Source of the DNA: a virus
Virus record (IMG/VR): IMGVR_UViG_3300025435_000117
Coordinates: 1 to 20,812 of that record
Direction: 5' to 3' (one strand)
Length of the DNA stretch: 20,812 nucleotides
Made by a program: the position numbers and the translations under genes. Of this stretch, positions 14,454-20,812 are shown piece by piece (position 1 is the stretch's first letter; the number at the start of each line of letters is the position of its first letter). The notes below the pieces were generated by a model, which saw only the letters and a list, made by a program, of their open reading frames with translations, was not told the origin of the DNA and made no database searches.

Positions 14454-14863
14454 TGTCCTATGACAATCCTTGGCTCTATAACGGGCAGGTTGTCGATTCT
14501 GAAGTGTTAGAAAACTATCTGGGGTTCGTGTACTTGATCACGAACCTCACTAACAATAAGAAGTACATTGGTAAGAAACTCCTGAAGAGAACCAAGACAA
14601 AAGTCGTCAAGGGCAAGAAAAAGAGATCACTCGTTGAAAGCGACTGGAAAGATTATTACGGTTCCAATAGAGAGCTGGCGGAAGACGTCGAGAAGCTTGG
14701 AATCCACAGCTTCAAAAGAGAAATCACGCGATTCTGTACCAAGAAGGGTGAGCTCAGTTATTATGAAGCACAGGCACAATTTGCTGTTGACATATTGCAC
14801 AGAGATGATTATTATAATGGATGGATCAGCGTAAAGGTACAGAGATCACACTTACCTAAATGA
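14453..14863 (+). CDS. GIY-YIG-like nuclease family protein
   Basis: A 136-residue protein. The segment FVYLITNLTNNKKYIGKK (25-42) is a GIY-YIG-type motif with V-Y in the first half and Y-I-G in the second. A basic loop (KKLLKRTKTKVVKGKKKRS, 41-59) follows, and a candidate catalytic Glu lies at 105 (YYEAQAQF). Full-length GIY-YIG nucleases cut DNA; T4 DenA and Seg enzymes belong to the same superfamily. No separate DNA-binding domain is attached, so it is either a small free-standing nuclease or a homologue with a changed role. It starts in a TAATG overlap. It lies in the host-DNA/nucleotide gene block, compatible with recycling host DNA. Confidence 0.7.
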   Translation: MSYDNPWLYNGQVVDSEVLENYLGFVYLITNLTNNKKYIGKKLLKRTKTKVVKGKKKRSLVESDWKDYYGSNRELAEDVEKLGIHSFKREITRFCTKKGELSYYEAQAQFAVDILHRDDYYNGWISVKVQRSHLPK

Positions 14864-14870
14864 GAATGTC

Positions 14871-15341
14871 ATGAAACAGATGAACTTAGAAGAAGTTAGA
14901 GACTTCATCAGAAACACAAGCGACACCACTAAGATCTACATCGGAGCAGACTCGGAGCGACACAATAGAAAAGGATTGTGGTACGCCGACTACACACTCG
15001 CGGTTGTTATCCACCACGACGGCTGCAGAGGATGCAAAGTGTTCGGCGAGGTAGTGACCGAGCGCGACTACGACCAGAAGAAAGATAAGCCGGCCATGCG
15101 TCTCATGAACGAGGTGATGAAGGCTGCTCAGCTTTATCTCGACTTGGCCGAGTGCGTAGGCGATCGCCACTTTGAAGTTCATCTCGACATCAATCCAGAC
15201 GTCATGCACGGCTCTTCATGCGTGGCTCAGCAGGCTGTTGGTTATATCCGTGGCATGTGTAACGTAGTGCCGATGATCAAGCCAAATGCGTTCGCTGCAT
15301 CATACGCTGCAGACAGATTAAAGGACATCCTCGCTGCATGA
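14871..15341 (+). CDS. YkuK/DUF458-type RNase H-like protein
   Basis: A 156-residue protein. IYIGADSERH (22-31) gives the first acidic residue (D27) of an RNase H-like fold, and HLDINPD (104-110) gives another strand with D106. The C-terminal IKPNAFAASYAADRL (136-150) matches the 'KP-x-A-x-A-A-x-x-A-D' ending of the YkuK family. That family is conserved in bacteria and T4-like phages and its biochemical role is unclear. A second in-frame ATG at 14880 is possible. It overlaps the methyltransferase gene as ATGA (15338). Confidence 0.75.
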   Translation: MKQMNLEEVRDFIRNTSDTTKIYIGADSERHNRKGLWYADYTLAVVIHHDGCRGCKVFGEVVTERDYDQKKDKPAMRLMNEVMKAAQLYLDLAECVGDRHFEVHLDINPDVMHGSSCVAQQAVGYIRGMCNVVPMIKPNAFAASYAADRLKDILAA

Positions 15342-15955
15342 GTATTATATTATCCGAACTTATCAAGTACTCAGATACTTGGGAAGGTCATGTGAAGTTT
15401 GCAAAGTGGTTGGCGGCTCAGTGGGATTATCCTCAGATCATTGATCTTGGTGTAGACTACGGGCTGTCAACTTTCTCGTTCGCTCTCGGCAACAGGTGTG
15501 CCGATGTAACAGGTATCGACTGCTTCGAGGGAGATCCCCAGTCAGGCTTTCGCGATACTCAGCAGGTTGTCAACGACTTCAAGGCAAAGCATAACCTGAC
15601 AAATATAAACTTCATCAAGGGATACTTTGATGAGGTAGCTGAGCAATTGAGGTACTGCATCCTCGCCGACATCATCCATATCGATGGGCTGCATACTTAT
15701 GAAGCGGTCAAGCACGACTTCAATACTTGGCTTCCCATGCTCAAGCATGATGGCGTCATCCTTATGCATGATACACGAGCATACAAGCCGGGTTTTGGTG
15801 TGGGTAAGTTCTTCTCAGAGATCAACATGCCTAAGCTAAACTTCAGCGGCTCGTATGGTCTTGGTGTAGTAAGTAGAGATGCTGAGTTGATTGATAAGAT
15901 TTACGATGAGTTCACTGACAAGATTGATTATCTCTATTATCCAGGTGGTAAATGA
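15338..15955 (+). CDS. SAM-dependent class I methyltransferase
   Basis: A 205-residue protein with a Rossmann-type SAM fold. Motif I is QIIDLGVDYGLSTFSFA (33-49) and the acidic end of strand 2 is VTGIDCFEG (57-65). The later motif IIHIDGLHTYEAVKHDFNTW (112-131) with ILMHDT is typical of the Methyltransf_24 family. Members often modify sugars or cell-surface glycans. The gene overlaps the YkuK-like and glycosyltransferase genes by 4 bases each. It therefore probably works with the glycosyltransferase on a carbohydrate substrate, which is inference from context. Confidence 0.8.
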   Translation: MSIILSELIKYSDTWEGHVKFAKWLAAQWDYPQIIDLGVDYGLSTFSFALGNRCADVTGIDCFEGDPQSGFRDTQQVVNDFKAKHNLTNINFIKGYFDEVAEQLRYCILADIIHIDGLHTYEAVKHDFNTWLPMLKHDGVILMHDTRAYKPGFGVGKFFSEINMPKLNFSGSYGLGVVSRDAELIDKIYDEFTDKIDYLYYPGGK

Positions 15956-17151
15956 ACGGACATCCCAACATACTAATAGTCGCTGAGAAGTTTCCCAACG
16001 ACTACAATCCGAGAACTACACCAAATCCGGCCGAGGGCTTTGCCGAGACATTCAACCTTCACTTCGTATCGAGCTTGAATGTTCTCGACGAGGTGCTGGC
16101 TACATGTAAGATTGACTTGATCGTTGTAGATCAGGAGTTCTGCTCTGACTTACCGGTTAACAGTGAGTACGAGAATAAGATCCTATACATCAACCCGATT
16201 GATATGATTCACCTGCTCGATGGCGACTACCTGTTTAAGCACTACATCTCATCGATGATGAAGCCGGTTGATAAGCTGATCAGCGTATTCACGCCGACGT
16301 ACAACACCGGTAACATGATCTTTGAGACGCATCGCTGTCTCTGCAACCAGACCTATAAGAACTGGGAGTGGGTTATCATTGACGACTCAACAGACGATGT
16401 TACATTTACAATGCTGAGTGATCTCGCAAGCAGAGACTATCGAGTCAAGGTGTACAAGCGATCTCAGAGATCTGGCGTCATTGGCTATCTCAAGAACAAG
16501 GCTGCATCTCTCTGCAGCGGCGATATTCTAGTTGAGCTTGATCACGACGACATCTTGACTGAAGAAGCACTTGAAATCATCTTAAACGCATTTACAGCTC
16601 ATCCTGAAGCCGGCTATCTCTTTAGCGACAGCGTTGAGTTTTATCCTGACATGCAGAGCCGCACCTACGGCGAGGGCTTTGGAATGGGCTGCGGTACCTA
16701 CTACGAGTTTGAGTATGGACCAGATACATTTACTGCGTGCGCTGTACCACTCAACTCAAGGACTCTTCGCCACAACGTAGGACTTCCCAACCACATTAGA
16801 GCTTGGCGTAAGAGCTTCTACATAGAAGTCGGTGGCCACAATAAGAACTTAGGCATCGCAGATGATCACGAGCTCTCGGTGAGATCATTCCTCAACACTC
16901 GAGTAATCCACATCAACTCGGTGCTCTACTTCCAGAGAGTACGCGAGGACGGACAGAACACCACCAACACGCGCAACTCAGAGATACAGAGAACATCACG
17001 CGGCATCTTTGACTATTACGACAAGCAGATACACGATCGAATAGAACAACTTGGTTATCAAGATCTAGTATGGGATAGCATAAATAACAGGTCTGACTTA
17101 GGGAAGGCAATTGATATAAAAGAAGACTACTCAATAAAATACATCCCATAG
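15952..17151 (+). CDS. Family 2 glycosyltransferase with N-terminal extension
   Basis: A 399-residue protein. Residues 1-105 are an extra domain starting NILIVAEKFPNDYNPRTT, which resembles a Rossmann-like domain of unknown role. A GT-A glycosyltransferase domain follows: SVFTPTYNTG (111-120), VIIDDST (141-147) and the metal-binding DHD at 197-199 (ELDHDD). A late segment ADDHELSVRSF is consistent with the catalytic base region. It would transfer a sugar from a nucleotide donor, but the acceptor (phage DNA, virion protein or host surface) cannot be read. Overlap with the methyltransferase gene as ATGA suggests a joint pathway. Confidence 0.85.
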   Translation: MNGHPNILIVAEKFPNDYNPRTTPNPAEGFAETFNLHFVSSLNVLDEVLATCKIDLIVVDQEFCSDLPVNSEYENKILYINPIDMIHLLDGDYLFKHYISSMMKPVDKLISVFTPTYNTGNMIFETHRCLCNQTYKNWEWVIIDDSTDDVTFTMLSDLASRDYRVKVYKRSQRSGVIGYLKNKAASLCSGDILVELDHDDILTEEALEIILNAFTAHPEAGYLFSDSVEFYPDMQSRTYGEGFGMGCGTYYEFEYGPDTFTACAVPLNSRTLRHNVGLPNHIRAWRKSFYIEVGGHNKNLGIADDHELSVRSFLNTRVIHINSVLYFQRVREDGQNTTNTRNSEIQRTSRGIFDYYDKQIHDRIEQLGYQDLVWDSINNRSDLGKAIDIKEDYSIKYIP

Positions 17152-17161
17152 GGAGATCAAA

Positions 17162-17839
17162 TTGCTAAAAACTAAAGTCAGCCACTTCTTTGGATCACAG
17201 GAGAGGTGGAATATCCAGCTGACACGACTCGACTTAGATACGGAAGACCTAGACGAGAAAGAAGCTCTTGAGAACGGCTGGCTTATCTGGAATAACAGGT
17301 GGTATAACTGCAGGAGTGTTCGCCTCCGCCTAGATGACTATATTCCAGTCAAGACTCTATCTTCAATCACTGCCGGATTTACCACCGACCTAGACGTAGT
17401 TGCCAAGATCTATCGAGAGTTCTTGGACTACAAGGGATACACTGAAGAGTTTGATCTCTTTCTCGAGCAGCATAGGGCCGAGTGGCTTCTACTTAAAGAT
17501 AGTGGAGTCCCAGTGGCATTCACTAAGTTTAAGAAGTACGACGGCGGGATTGAGTCTGAGTTTACGTCTTGGAACTATCACAATCCTAAATTATCGATAG
17601 GTAAAGTGATCGTTAACTTTGAAGTTGAGTATGCAAAGAAACTCGGGTACGAGCATCTCTACATCGGCCAAGGATATGAAAAGGGCAGCGTCTATAAAAA
17701 TAAGTTTGCTGGATTTGAGTGGTGGGATGGTAACGAGTGGACCACCGACCAAGAAAGATTCAAGTTCCTATGCGAGCGAGATTCTACAATAAATACATTA
17801 GATCAAATAGACGAGTTATTCAATGGCGAAGTTCGGTAA
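17162..17839 (+). CDS. GNAT-like acyl/aminoacyl-transferase, TTG start
   Basis: A 225-residue protein with no internal methionine, so the TTG at 17162 is the only plausible start near the SD site GGGAGA (17151-17156, five bases upstream). Residues 152-194 (VNFEVEYAKKLGYEHLYIGQ, then YKNKFAGFEWWDGNEW) resemble the C-terminal half of arginyl/leucyl-tRNA-protein transferases: 'YLG-Y', then a 'Y-K-x-x-F-x-x-x-E' motif and a Trp. The expected N-terminal cysteine cluster of arginyltransferases is not visible. I therefore call only a GNAT-fold relative. Substrate unknown. It overlaps the next gene by 17 bases. Confidence 0.6.
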   Translation: MLKTKVSHFFGSQERWNIQLTRLDLDTEDLDEKEALENGWLIWNNRWYNCRSVRLRLDDYIPVKTLSSITAGFTTDLDVVAKIYREFLDYKGYTEEFDLFLEQHRAEWLLLKDSGVPVAFTKFKKYDGGIESEFTSWNYHNPKLSIGKVIVNFEVEYAKKLGYEHLYIGQGYEKGSVYKNKFAGFEWWDGNEWTTDQERFKFLCERDSTINTLDQIDELFNGEVR

Positions 17840-19031
17840 AATAAAGTCAATACCAGTACTCAGTAAGAAAGAGACTGACGCATACAGGGAGCTCTTGGCT
17901 AATCCCAAGTTCAAGGCTCGCTTGGCTAAGATACACTCGACTCCAGTGATATATGGTTTCGACATCCCGTTTCTCTGTGGATATAGTAAAGACGCCAGTA
18001 AAGTATACTGCGATCGCCACTTCCAGACTATGTGGAAGGGCGTCGATCTCATGAAGTTCCTCAAGGTTCACGAGCTCGTAGAGAAGGCTATGATTGATCT
18101 CTACGACTATCGCTATGAGTCTGCTCACAAGATCGCCACTTACTTCGAGGCACAGGCGGTTACGAAAGCCGGCATCAACTTCACTTCTTATCAGGACTAT
18201 ATTAAGCCATTCATCAAGCCTATTGAGCACGAGAAGGTACAGAAAGTACCACACGATCTCGACCTCACTCCATACAAGGATGAGAAGGGATTCCACAAGC
18301 TAGCTAAGCTGCTTGCCAAAAAAGAACACATTCACGAGACGAAGATCAGTCTTGAGTACCATAACGAGCTTAATCCAAAACTGTGGGATGATTGGCAGCT
18401 TAAGCCTGAAGTTAGAGATAAGTTAATCTCGTTTGCTTATGCGTGGGCAGGATTCGCTAACATTCCCATGAACATCGTGCAGGACATTATCATGATCGGT
18501 GGTAACTGCAACTACAACTATACCAAGATGTCGGACATCGACGTTCACTTGGTACTTGATAGAAATAAGATCAGCAACGACAGGGCTTTAGTAGATGATT
18601 ATCTCCAGTCAAAGAAGACTCTTTGGACCCTCACCCATAATATATCAGTCTACGGGTACCCGATCGAACCATACGCTCAGGGAACCGATCAGCCCTATCA
18701 AAAAGGTCAGGGGGTTTACAGTCTCAAGAGAGACGAGTGGATCCAACGTCCTGTACAAGGCGAATACAATTTCGCCAACGACATCAACTTAAAGCGCAAA
18801 GTTCTATTCTACAAGAAGACGATCGACGACATCATCAAGAACAAGATGGGTGAGAGCGCTGTAAAAGAGTTTAAGAAAAAGATGTCGGACATGAGAGCCG
18901 CGGCGATCTCCAGCGGAGGTGAGTTCTCATTTGAGAACCTGATATTCAAGGAGCTTCGCAATAGAGGCTACCTAGATAAACTTAATAAATATGAAAAAGG
19001 TCTGAAAGATCAGCAACTTAGCTTGAGGTGA
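17823..19031 (+). CDS. Two-domain protein: HE-motif domain plus nucleotidyltransferase-like domain
   Basis: A 402-residue protein. The N-terminal domain (about 1-150) has YGFDIPFLCGYSKDASKVYC (44-63) and a helix with H83-E84-x-x-E87, followed by Y98-x-x-A-H102 and E109 (KVHELVEKAMIDLYDYRYES). These residues look able to bind a metal and recall a domain found alone in some bacteria and phages. The second domain has IGGNCNYNYTKMSDIDVHLV (225-244), a Pol-beta-like nucleotidyltransferase signature with GG-x(6)-T-x-x-SD-I-D; D238 and D240 would be the metal ligands. The rest (about 330-402) is helical and charged. No family name is certain. Joining a possible protease-like domain to a nucleotidyltransferase is unusual. 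RNA, protein or small-molecule targets are all possible. Confidence 0.65.
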   Translation: MAKFGKIKSIPVLSKKETDAYRELLANPKFKARLAKIHSTPVIYGFDIPFLCGYSKDASKVYCDRHFQTMWKGVDLMKFLKVHELVEKAMIDLYDYRYESAHKIATYFEAQAVTKAGINFTSYQDYIKPFIKPIEHEKVQKVPHDLDLTPYKDEKGFHKLAKLLAKKEHIHETKISLEYHNELNPKLWDDWQLKPEVRDKLISFAYAWAGFANIPMNIVQDIIMIGGNCNYNYTKMSDIDVHLVLDRNKISNDRALVDDYLQSKKTLWTLTHNISVYGYPIEPYAQGTDQPYQKGQGVYSLKRDEWIQRPVQGEYNFANDINLKRKVLFYKKTIDDIIKNKMGESAVKEFKKKMSDMRAAAISSGGEFSFENLIFKELRNRGYLDKLNKYEKGLKDQQLSLR

Positions 19032-19033
19032 AT

Positions 19034-19132
19034 ATGTTATTAGAAGAAATGATCATGATAGACATGCTGACGAATGGATATAATCCACTCCTGAAATTAG
19101 ATGTTGACAAATATTGGCAAGAGAGGTTATAA
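19034..19132 (+). CDS. 32-residue small ORF
   Basis: The ATG at 19034 is three bases past the preceding stop and has GAGG at 19025-19028, a well-placed SD site. The product begins MLLEEMIMIDMLTNGYNPLL and ends DVDKYWQERL; it is helix-like and acidic. Small proteins of this type appear to occur in T4-like marine phages. Its last 29 bases contain the consensus promoter of the glutaredoxin gene. The function is unknown and the ORF could be only a translated leader. Confidence 0.5.
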   Translation: MLLEEMIMIDMLTNGYNPLLKLDVDKYWQERL

Positions 19133-19133
19133 T
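19104..19133 (+). promoter_or_regulatory. Consensus sigma70 promoter, possible leaderless start
   Basis: A perfect -35 TTGACA (19104-19109) and a perfect -10 TATAAT (19128-19133) are separated by 18 bases. A start site six to seven bases after the -10 would fall at 19139-19140, the A of the glutaredoxin ATG. The transcript would then have little or no leader. The element lies within the end of the 32-residue ORF. Confidence 0.75.
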
Positions 19134-19139
19134 AGGACT

Positions 19140-19409
19140 ATGATTGGACACGTGGAAATATACTCAAAGGACAATTGTCCATACTGCAATCGAGCCAAGC
19201 AGCTGCTCAACACCATGAACATCCCGTTCAATGAGCAGAAGCTCGACAGAGACTTTACTCGCGAGATCTTACTCGAGAGATTCCCTAACGCAAAGACATA
19301 TCCCGTAGTAGTTGTAGATGGATTCCACATCGGTGGATACTCTCAGCTATCTGAGATGGTCAATTCCAAGACTCAATCAACGGCCGTACTACTTAATGAA
19401 TCGCTATAA
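19140..19409 (+). CDS. Glutaredoxin
   Basis: An 89-residue thioredoxin-fold protein with active site C13-P-Y-C16 (SKDNCPYCNRA), the cis-proline motif TYPVV (53-57) and the glutathione-contact GG at 65-66 (HIGGYSQL). It passes electrons from glutathione to partner enzymes; the phage NrdA with its C-terminal CEAC tail is the natural one. I choose the ATG at 19140 because the protein proper begins there (MIGHVEIYSKD). An in-frame ATG at 19101 would add 13 residues but lies upstream of the consensus promoter. A close SD-like AGGA ends only two bases before the ATG. Confidence 0.9.
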   Translation: MIGHVEIYSKDNCPYCNRAKQLLNTMNIPFNEQKLDRDFTREILLERFPNAKTYPVVVVDGFHIGGYSQLSEMVNSKTQSTAVLLNESL

Positions 19410-19423
19410 CTGGAGACTATATA

Positions 19424-19699
19424 ATGCAAACCTATGTGAATCGCGACACCTTGTTGCAAGATCTACGCCTTCATACCTGTAAGATCCACTTCACCAAGAT
19501 CAACGGCGAGAAGCGCCAGATGATCTGTACCCTCCTCCCCGAGAAGCTCCCACCTCAGACCAATCGCTCTGCACTCGAGGAAGCGCACAAGCGTCCTGAG
19601 AACCAAGAAACTATCGCCGTGTTTGATCTTGAGAAGGGTGCATGGCGCTCTTTCCGAGTCGACTTGGTAGAGTACGCCGAGATCATCGACGGGTACTGA
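19424..19699 (+). CDS. WYL_2/DUF2693-type SH3-fold phage protein
   Basis: A 91-residue protein. The segment CKIHFTKINGEKRQMICTLL (19-38), a Pro-rich loop (PEKLPPQ, 39-45) and VFDLEKGAWRSFRVDLVEY (66-84) follow the order of the WYL_2 (DUF2693) family of small SH3-like beta barrels, which is common in T4-like phages. The family is thought to bind nucleic acid or a ligand; the precise job is unknown. GGAG at 19412-19415, eight bases before the ATG, supports the start. Confidence 0.8.
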   Translation: MQTYVNRDTLLQDLRLHTCKIHFTKINGEKRQMICTLLPEKLPPQTNRSALEEAHKRPENQETIAVFDLEKGAWRSFRVDLVEYAEIIDGY

Positions 19700-19736
19700 T
19701 AAATAAACCATCTTTCAACTGCTTATAGGAGTATCT

Positions 19737-19745
19737 ATGAAATGA
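19737..19745 (+). other. Minimal ORF (Met-Lys-stop) before speD-like gene
   Basis: The sequence ATGAAATGA follows AGGAG (19727-19731) at five bases, a better spacing than the ten bases to the gene's own ATG at 19742. Its stop TGA overlaps that ATG (ATGA). Ribosomes could start here, stop after two codons and restart on the gene. The alternative is that the ATG at 19742 is used directly. The evidence is spacing only. Confidence 0.35.
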
Positions 19746-20110
19746 CAGATTATTGGGGTTTTCATTTGATCTTAGACTCAGCCGGTTGCGATCACGCATC
19801 AATCACCAGCTATGAAACCATCTATGAGTTTGCCAAGGAGCTTGTCGTTGCTATCGACATGGTACCATATGGCGAGCCACAAATTGTAAACTTTGGCAGT
19901 GGTAATAAGGCTGGGTATACCTTAGTACAGCTTATCGAGACCAGTAACATCTGCGCTCACTTCGTCAATGAGCACGATCACATCTATCTAGATGTGTTCT
20001 CTTGCAAGACATTTGATCCTGAGATCGTTATCAAGCTTGTTCAGAAATACTTCCGAGCACAGAACTACAACACTGCATTCCTTGAGCGTCAAGCACCCAA
20101 TCCCCAATAA
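19742..20110 (+). CDS. speD: SpeD-like pyruvoyl-dependent decarboxylase
   Basis: A 122-residue protein of the length of bacterial class 1b AdoMet decarboxylases. The sequence GFHLILDSAGCD (6-17) and the conserved pyruvoyl region at 64-79 fit the family. In LIETSNICAHF, S68 aligns with the serine that becomes pyruvoyl, and C88 in DVFSCKTFDPE aligns with the proton-donor cysteine of 'D-(I/V)-F-T-C'. The histidine that follows the serine in cellular SpeD (E-S-H) is Asn here. SpeD provides aminopropyl groups for spermidine; relatives have been shown to decarboxylate ornithine or arginine instead. It may make polyamines that help pack DNA. The substrate is undetermined. Confidence 0.75.
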   Translation: MTDYWGFHLILDSAGCDHASITSYETIYEFAKELVVAIDMVPYGEPQIVNFGSGNKAGYTLVQLIETSNICAHFVNEHDHIYLDVFSCKTFDPEIVIKLVQKYFRAQNYNTAFLERQAPNPQ

Positions 20111-20119
20111 CTGGAGACT
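20107..20119 (+). repeat. Stop/SD 13-base repeat, second copy
   Basis: The 13 bases ATAACTGGAGACT occur here and at 19406-19418. Each copy spans the stop codon of a gene (glutaredoxin or the SpeD-like gene) and the SD site of the next. It may be a shared translation-start signal or an early-gene element; two copies are little evidence. Confidence 0.4.
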
Positions 20120-20125
20120 TTTGTT

Positions 20126-20812
20126 ATGAATTATATTTGGTCCGACTTTAATCATGAGTCTGAGTTCTCTCAGATGCAGATCAAGGCTAAGCAGGTAAAT
20201 GGTCCAGAGTACTGGCCAACGATGCGCAAGGTGTTTGAGCACGACACAGCCACCTTGCCTCTCACTCGCTTTCGCTTGTGGGCGAGCTGCCACAACGTCC
20301 CTCTCATCACCACAGGTCGAGTCGCTCGGTTTCTCGGAGCGGCATTTGACGCGGCGATGAAAGACGATAAAGTATCGTATGCTCTTAAAGAGAATTGGAT
20401 CGGTATTCCAGAGTCTCAGAACCAGTTCCTCAAGGTAGCAGATGACTTCGACACTAGCATGCAGCGGGTTCAAGACGTGGCTCACCTCGCTATCTGTGGC
20501 TTCACCCCGGATATGCTGCAGGGATACAACAGCATCGTTGAGATCGGTGGTGGATACGGTGACATGTGCTCGGTAGTTCACGACATGGGCTTCAAGGGCA
20601 AGTACACGATCTATGACTTCCCTGAGGTGCAGAATATCCAGCGCTTTTATCTCGAGAAGCAGGGCATCAACGCCAACTTCGCAACTGATCCGTCAGAGCT
20701 TGAGAAGGCAGATCTCGTCATCGCTACTTGGTCGCTCAGTGAGATCCCGATCGACTTCCGCGAGACAATCATGGAGCGAATCATCGACTCACGGAAGTGG
20801 TTAGTGATGTAT
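20126..20812 (+). CDS. Methyltransferase-like protein, 3' end outside window
   Basis: The frame starting at the ATG at 20126 stays open to the last base (229 codons), so the gene continues past the window. GGAG at 20113-20116 supports the start. The N-terminal part (about 1-120) is helical and probably a lid or dimer domain, starting MNYIWSDFNHESEFSQMQIK. The SAM-binding motif I is at about 137-146 (VEIGGGYGDM), with YTIYDFPEV at 157-165 as the end of strand 2. This resembles putative sugar O-methyltransferases, whose motif is followed by 'D-x-P-E'. The substrate is unknown. It is the second methyltransferase of the window and may belong to glycan modification. Confidence 0.7.
   Translation, partial: MNYIWSDFNHESEFSQMQIKAKQVNGPEYWPTMRKVFEHDTATLPLTRFRLWASCHNVPLITTGRVARFLGAAFDAAMKDDKVSYALKENWIGIPESQNQFLKVADDFDTSMQRVQDVAHLAICGFTPDMLQGYNSIVEIGGGYGDMCSVVHDMGFKGKYTIYDFPEVQNIQRFYLEKQGINANFATDPSELEKADLVIATWSLSEIPIDFRETIMERIIDSRKWLVMY

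Noticed and set aside
17847-18296. 149-codon minus-strand open frame
   Set aside because: It is antisense to the two-domain nucleotidyltransferase-like gene, with no SD site or motif supporting it.
19698-19705. GATAAATA as a further late promoter before the speD-like gene
   Set aside because: It differs by one base from TATAAATA. Sequences ending ATAAATA are expected several times by chance here (also near 2893 and 17785), so it is not listed as a promoter.
19988-20581. 197-codon minus-strand open frame
   Set aside because: It lies opposite the SpeD-like gene and the second methyltransferase, whose motifs and SD sites are convincing. The product has no recognisable motif and reads like an antisense shadow.
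1-20812. tRNA genes, CRISPR arrays, insertion sequences, retroelements
   Set aside because: No gap is large enough for such elements, and no cloverleaf, regular direct repeats with spacers, transposase or reverse transcriptase motifs were seen.

Overview
The window looks like part of the genome of a T4-like tailed phage (a myovirus) from an aquatic setting. The signs are a gp61-type primase, class Ia ribonucleotide reductase NrdA/NrdB, ThyX, a phage glutaredoxin, a WYL_2/DUF2693 protein, a SpeD-like decarboxylase and a YkuK-type protein. Tail-fibre-like structural genes and two exact TATAAATA boxes, the T4 late-promoter motif, point the same way. Genes are packed with ATGA and TAATG overlaps. 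No tRNA, insertion sequence, CRISPR array, clear terminator or gene-free stretch longer than 300 bases was seen. The host cannot be read directly. The plcP-agt-like pair resembles genes of Alphaproteobacteria and some other aquatic Proteobacteria, so a Gram-negative heterotroph is a reasonable inference.

Layout. (a) 1-3522, plus strand: the end of a virion module. It holds two small genes, a TATAAATA late promoter with a perfect Shine-Dalgarno (SD) site, a Gly/Ser/Thr-rich structural protein, a tail-fibre-like protein with a gp53-like C-terminal domain, and three small genes, the last coding for a coiled-coil membrane protein. (b) 3536-5497, plus: a sigma70-like promoter opens the replication/nucleotide module with primase, a small FlbD-like protein and ThyX. 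(c) 5494-7321, minus: a four-gene cassette of small membrane proteins, one in the DUF4337 family, behind its own minus-strand TATAAATA box. (d) 7426-9399, plus: a PlcP-like phosphoesterase, a 56-residue protein and an Agt-like glycosyltransferase, running into nrdA. (e) 9338-14863, plus: nrdA, three small genes, nrdB, an exported NucA-type nuclease, a very acidic protein and a GIY-YIG-like protein. (f) 14871-19031, plus: a YkuK/RNase H-like protein, a methyltransferase, a family 2 glycosyltransferase, an acyltransferase-like protein and a two-domain protein with a nucleotidyltransferase motif. (g) 19034-20812, plus: a small ORF overlapping a consensus promoter, glutaredoxin, a WYL_2 protein, a SpeD-like protein and a second methyltransferase cut by the window end.

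How the genes may work together. Primase, NrdA/B, ThyX and glutaredoxin supply primers and deoxynucleotides for phage DNA synthesis. The most striking feature is the plcP-agt-like pair placed directly upstream of nrdA. In bacteria these enzymes remodel membranes under phosphate limitation: PlcP removes phosphate-containing head groups from phospholipids, and Agt puts sugars on the resulting diacylglycerol. In a phage this could release phosphate for nucleotide synthesis while keeping the membrane intact, or it could change the cell surface. This is inference from family resemblance. The second unusual feature is the reverse-strand membrane-protein cassette, apparently expressed late and set inside an early/middle gene region. 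It could act in lysis, membrane takeover or exclusion of other phages.
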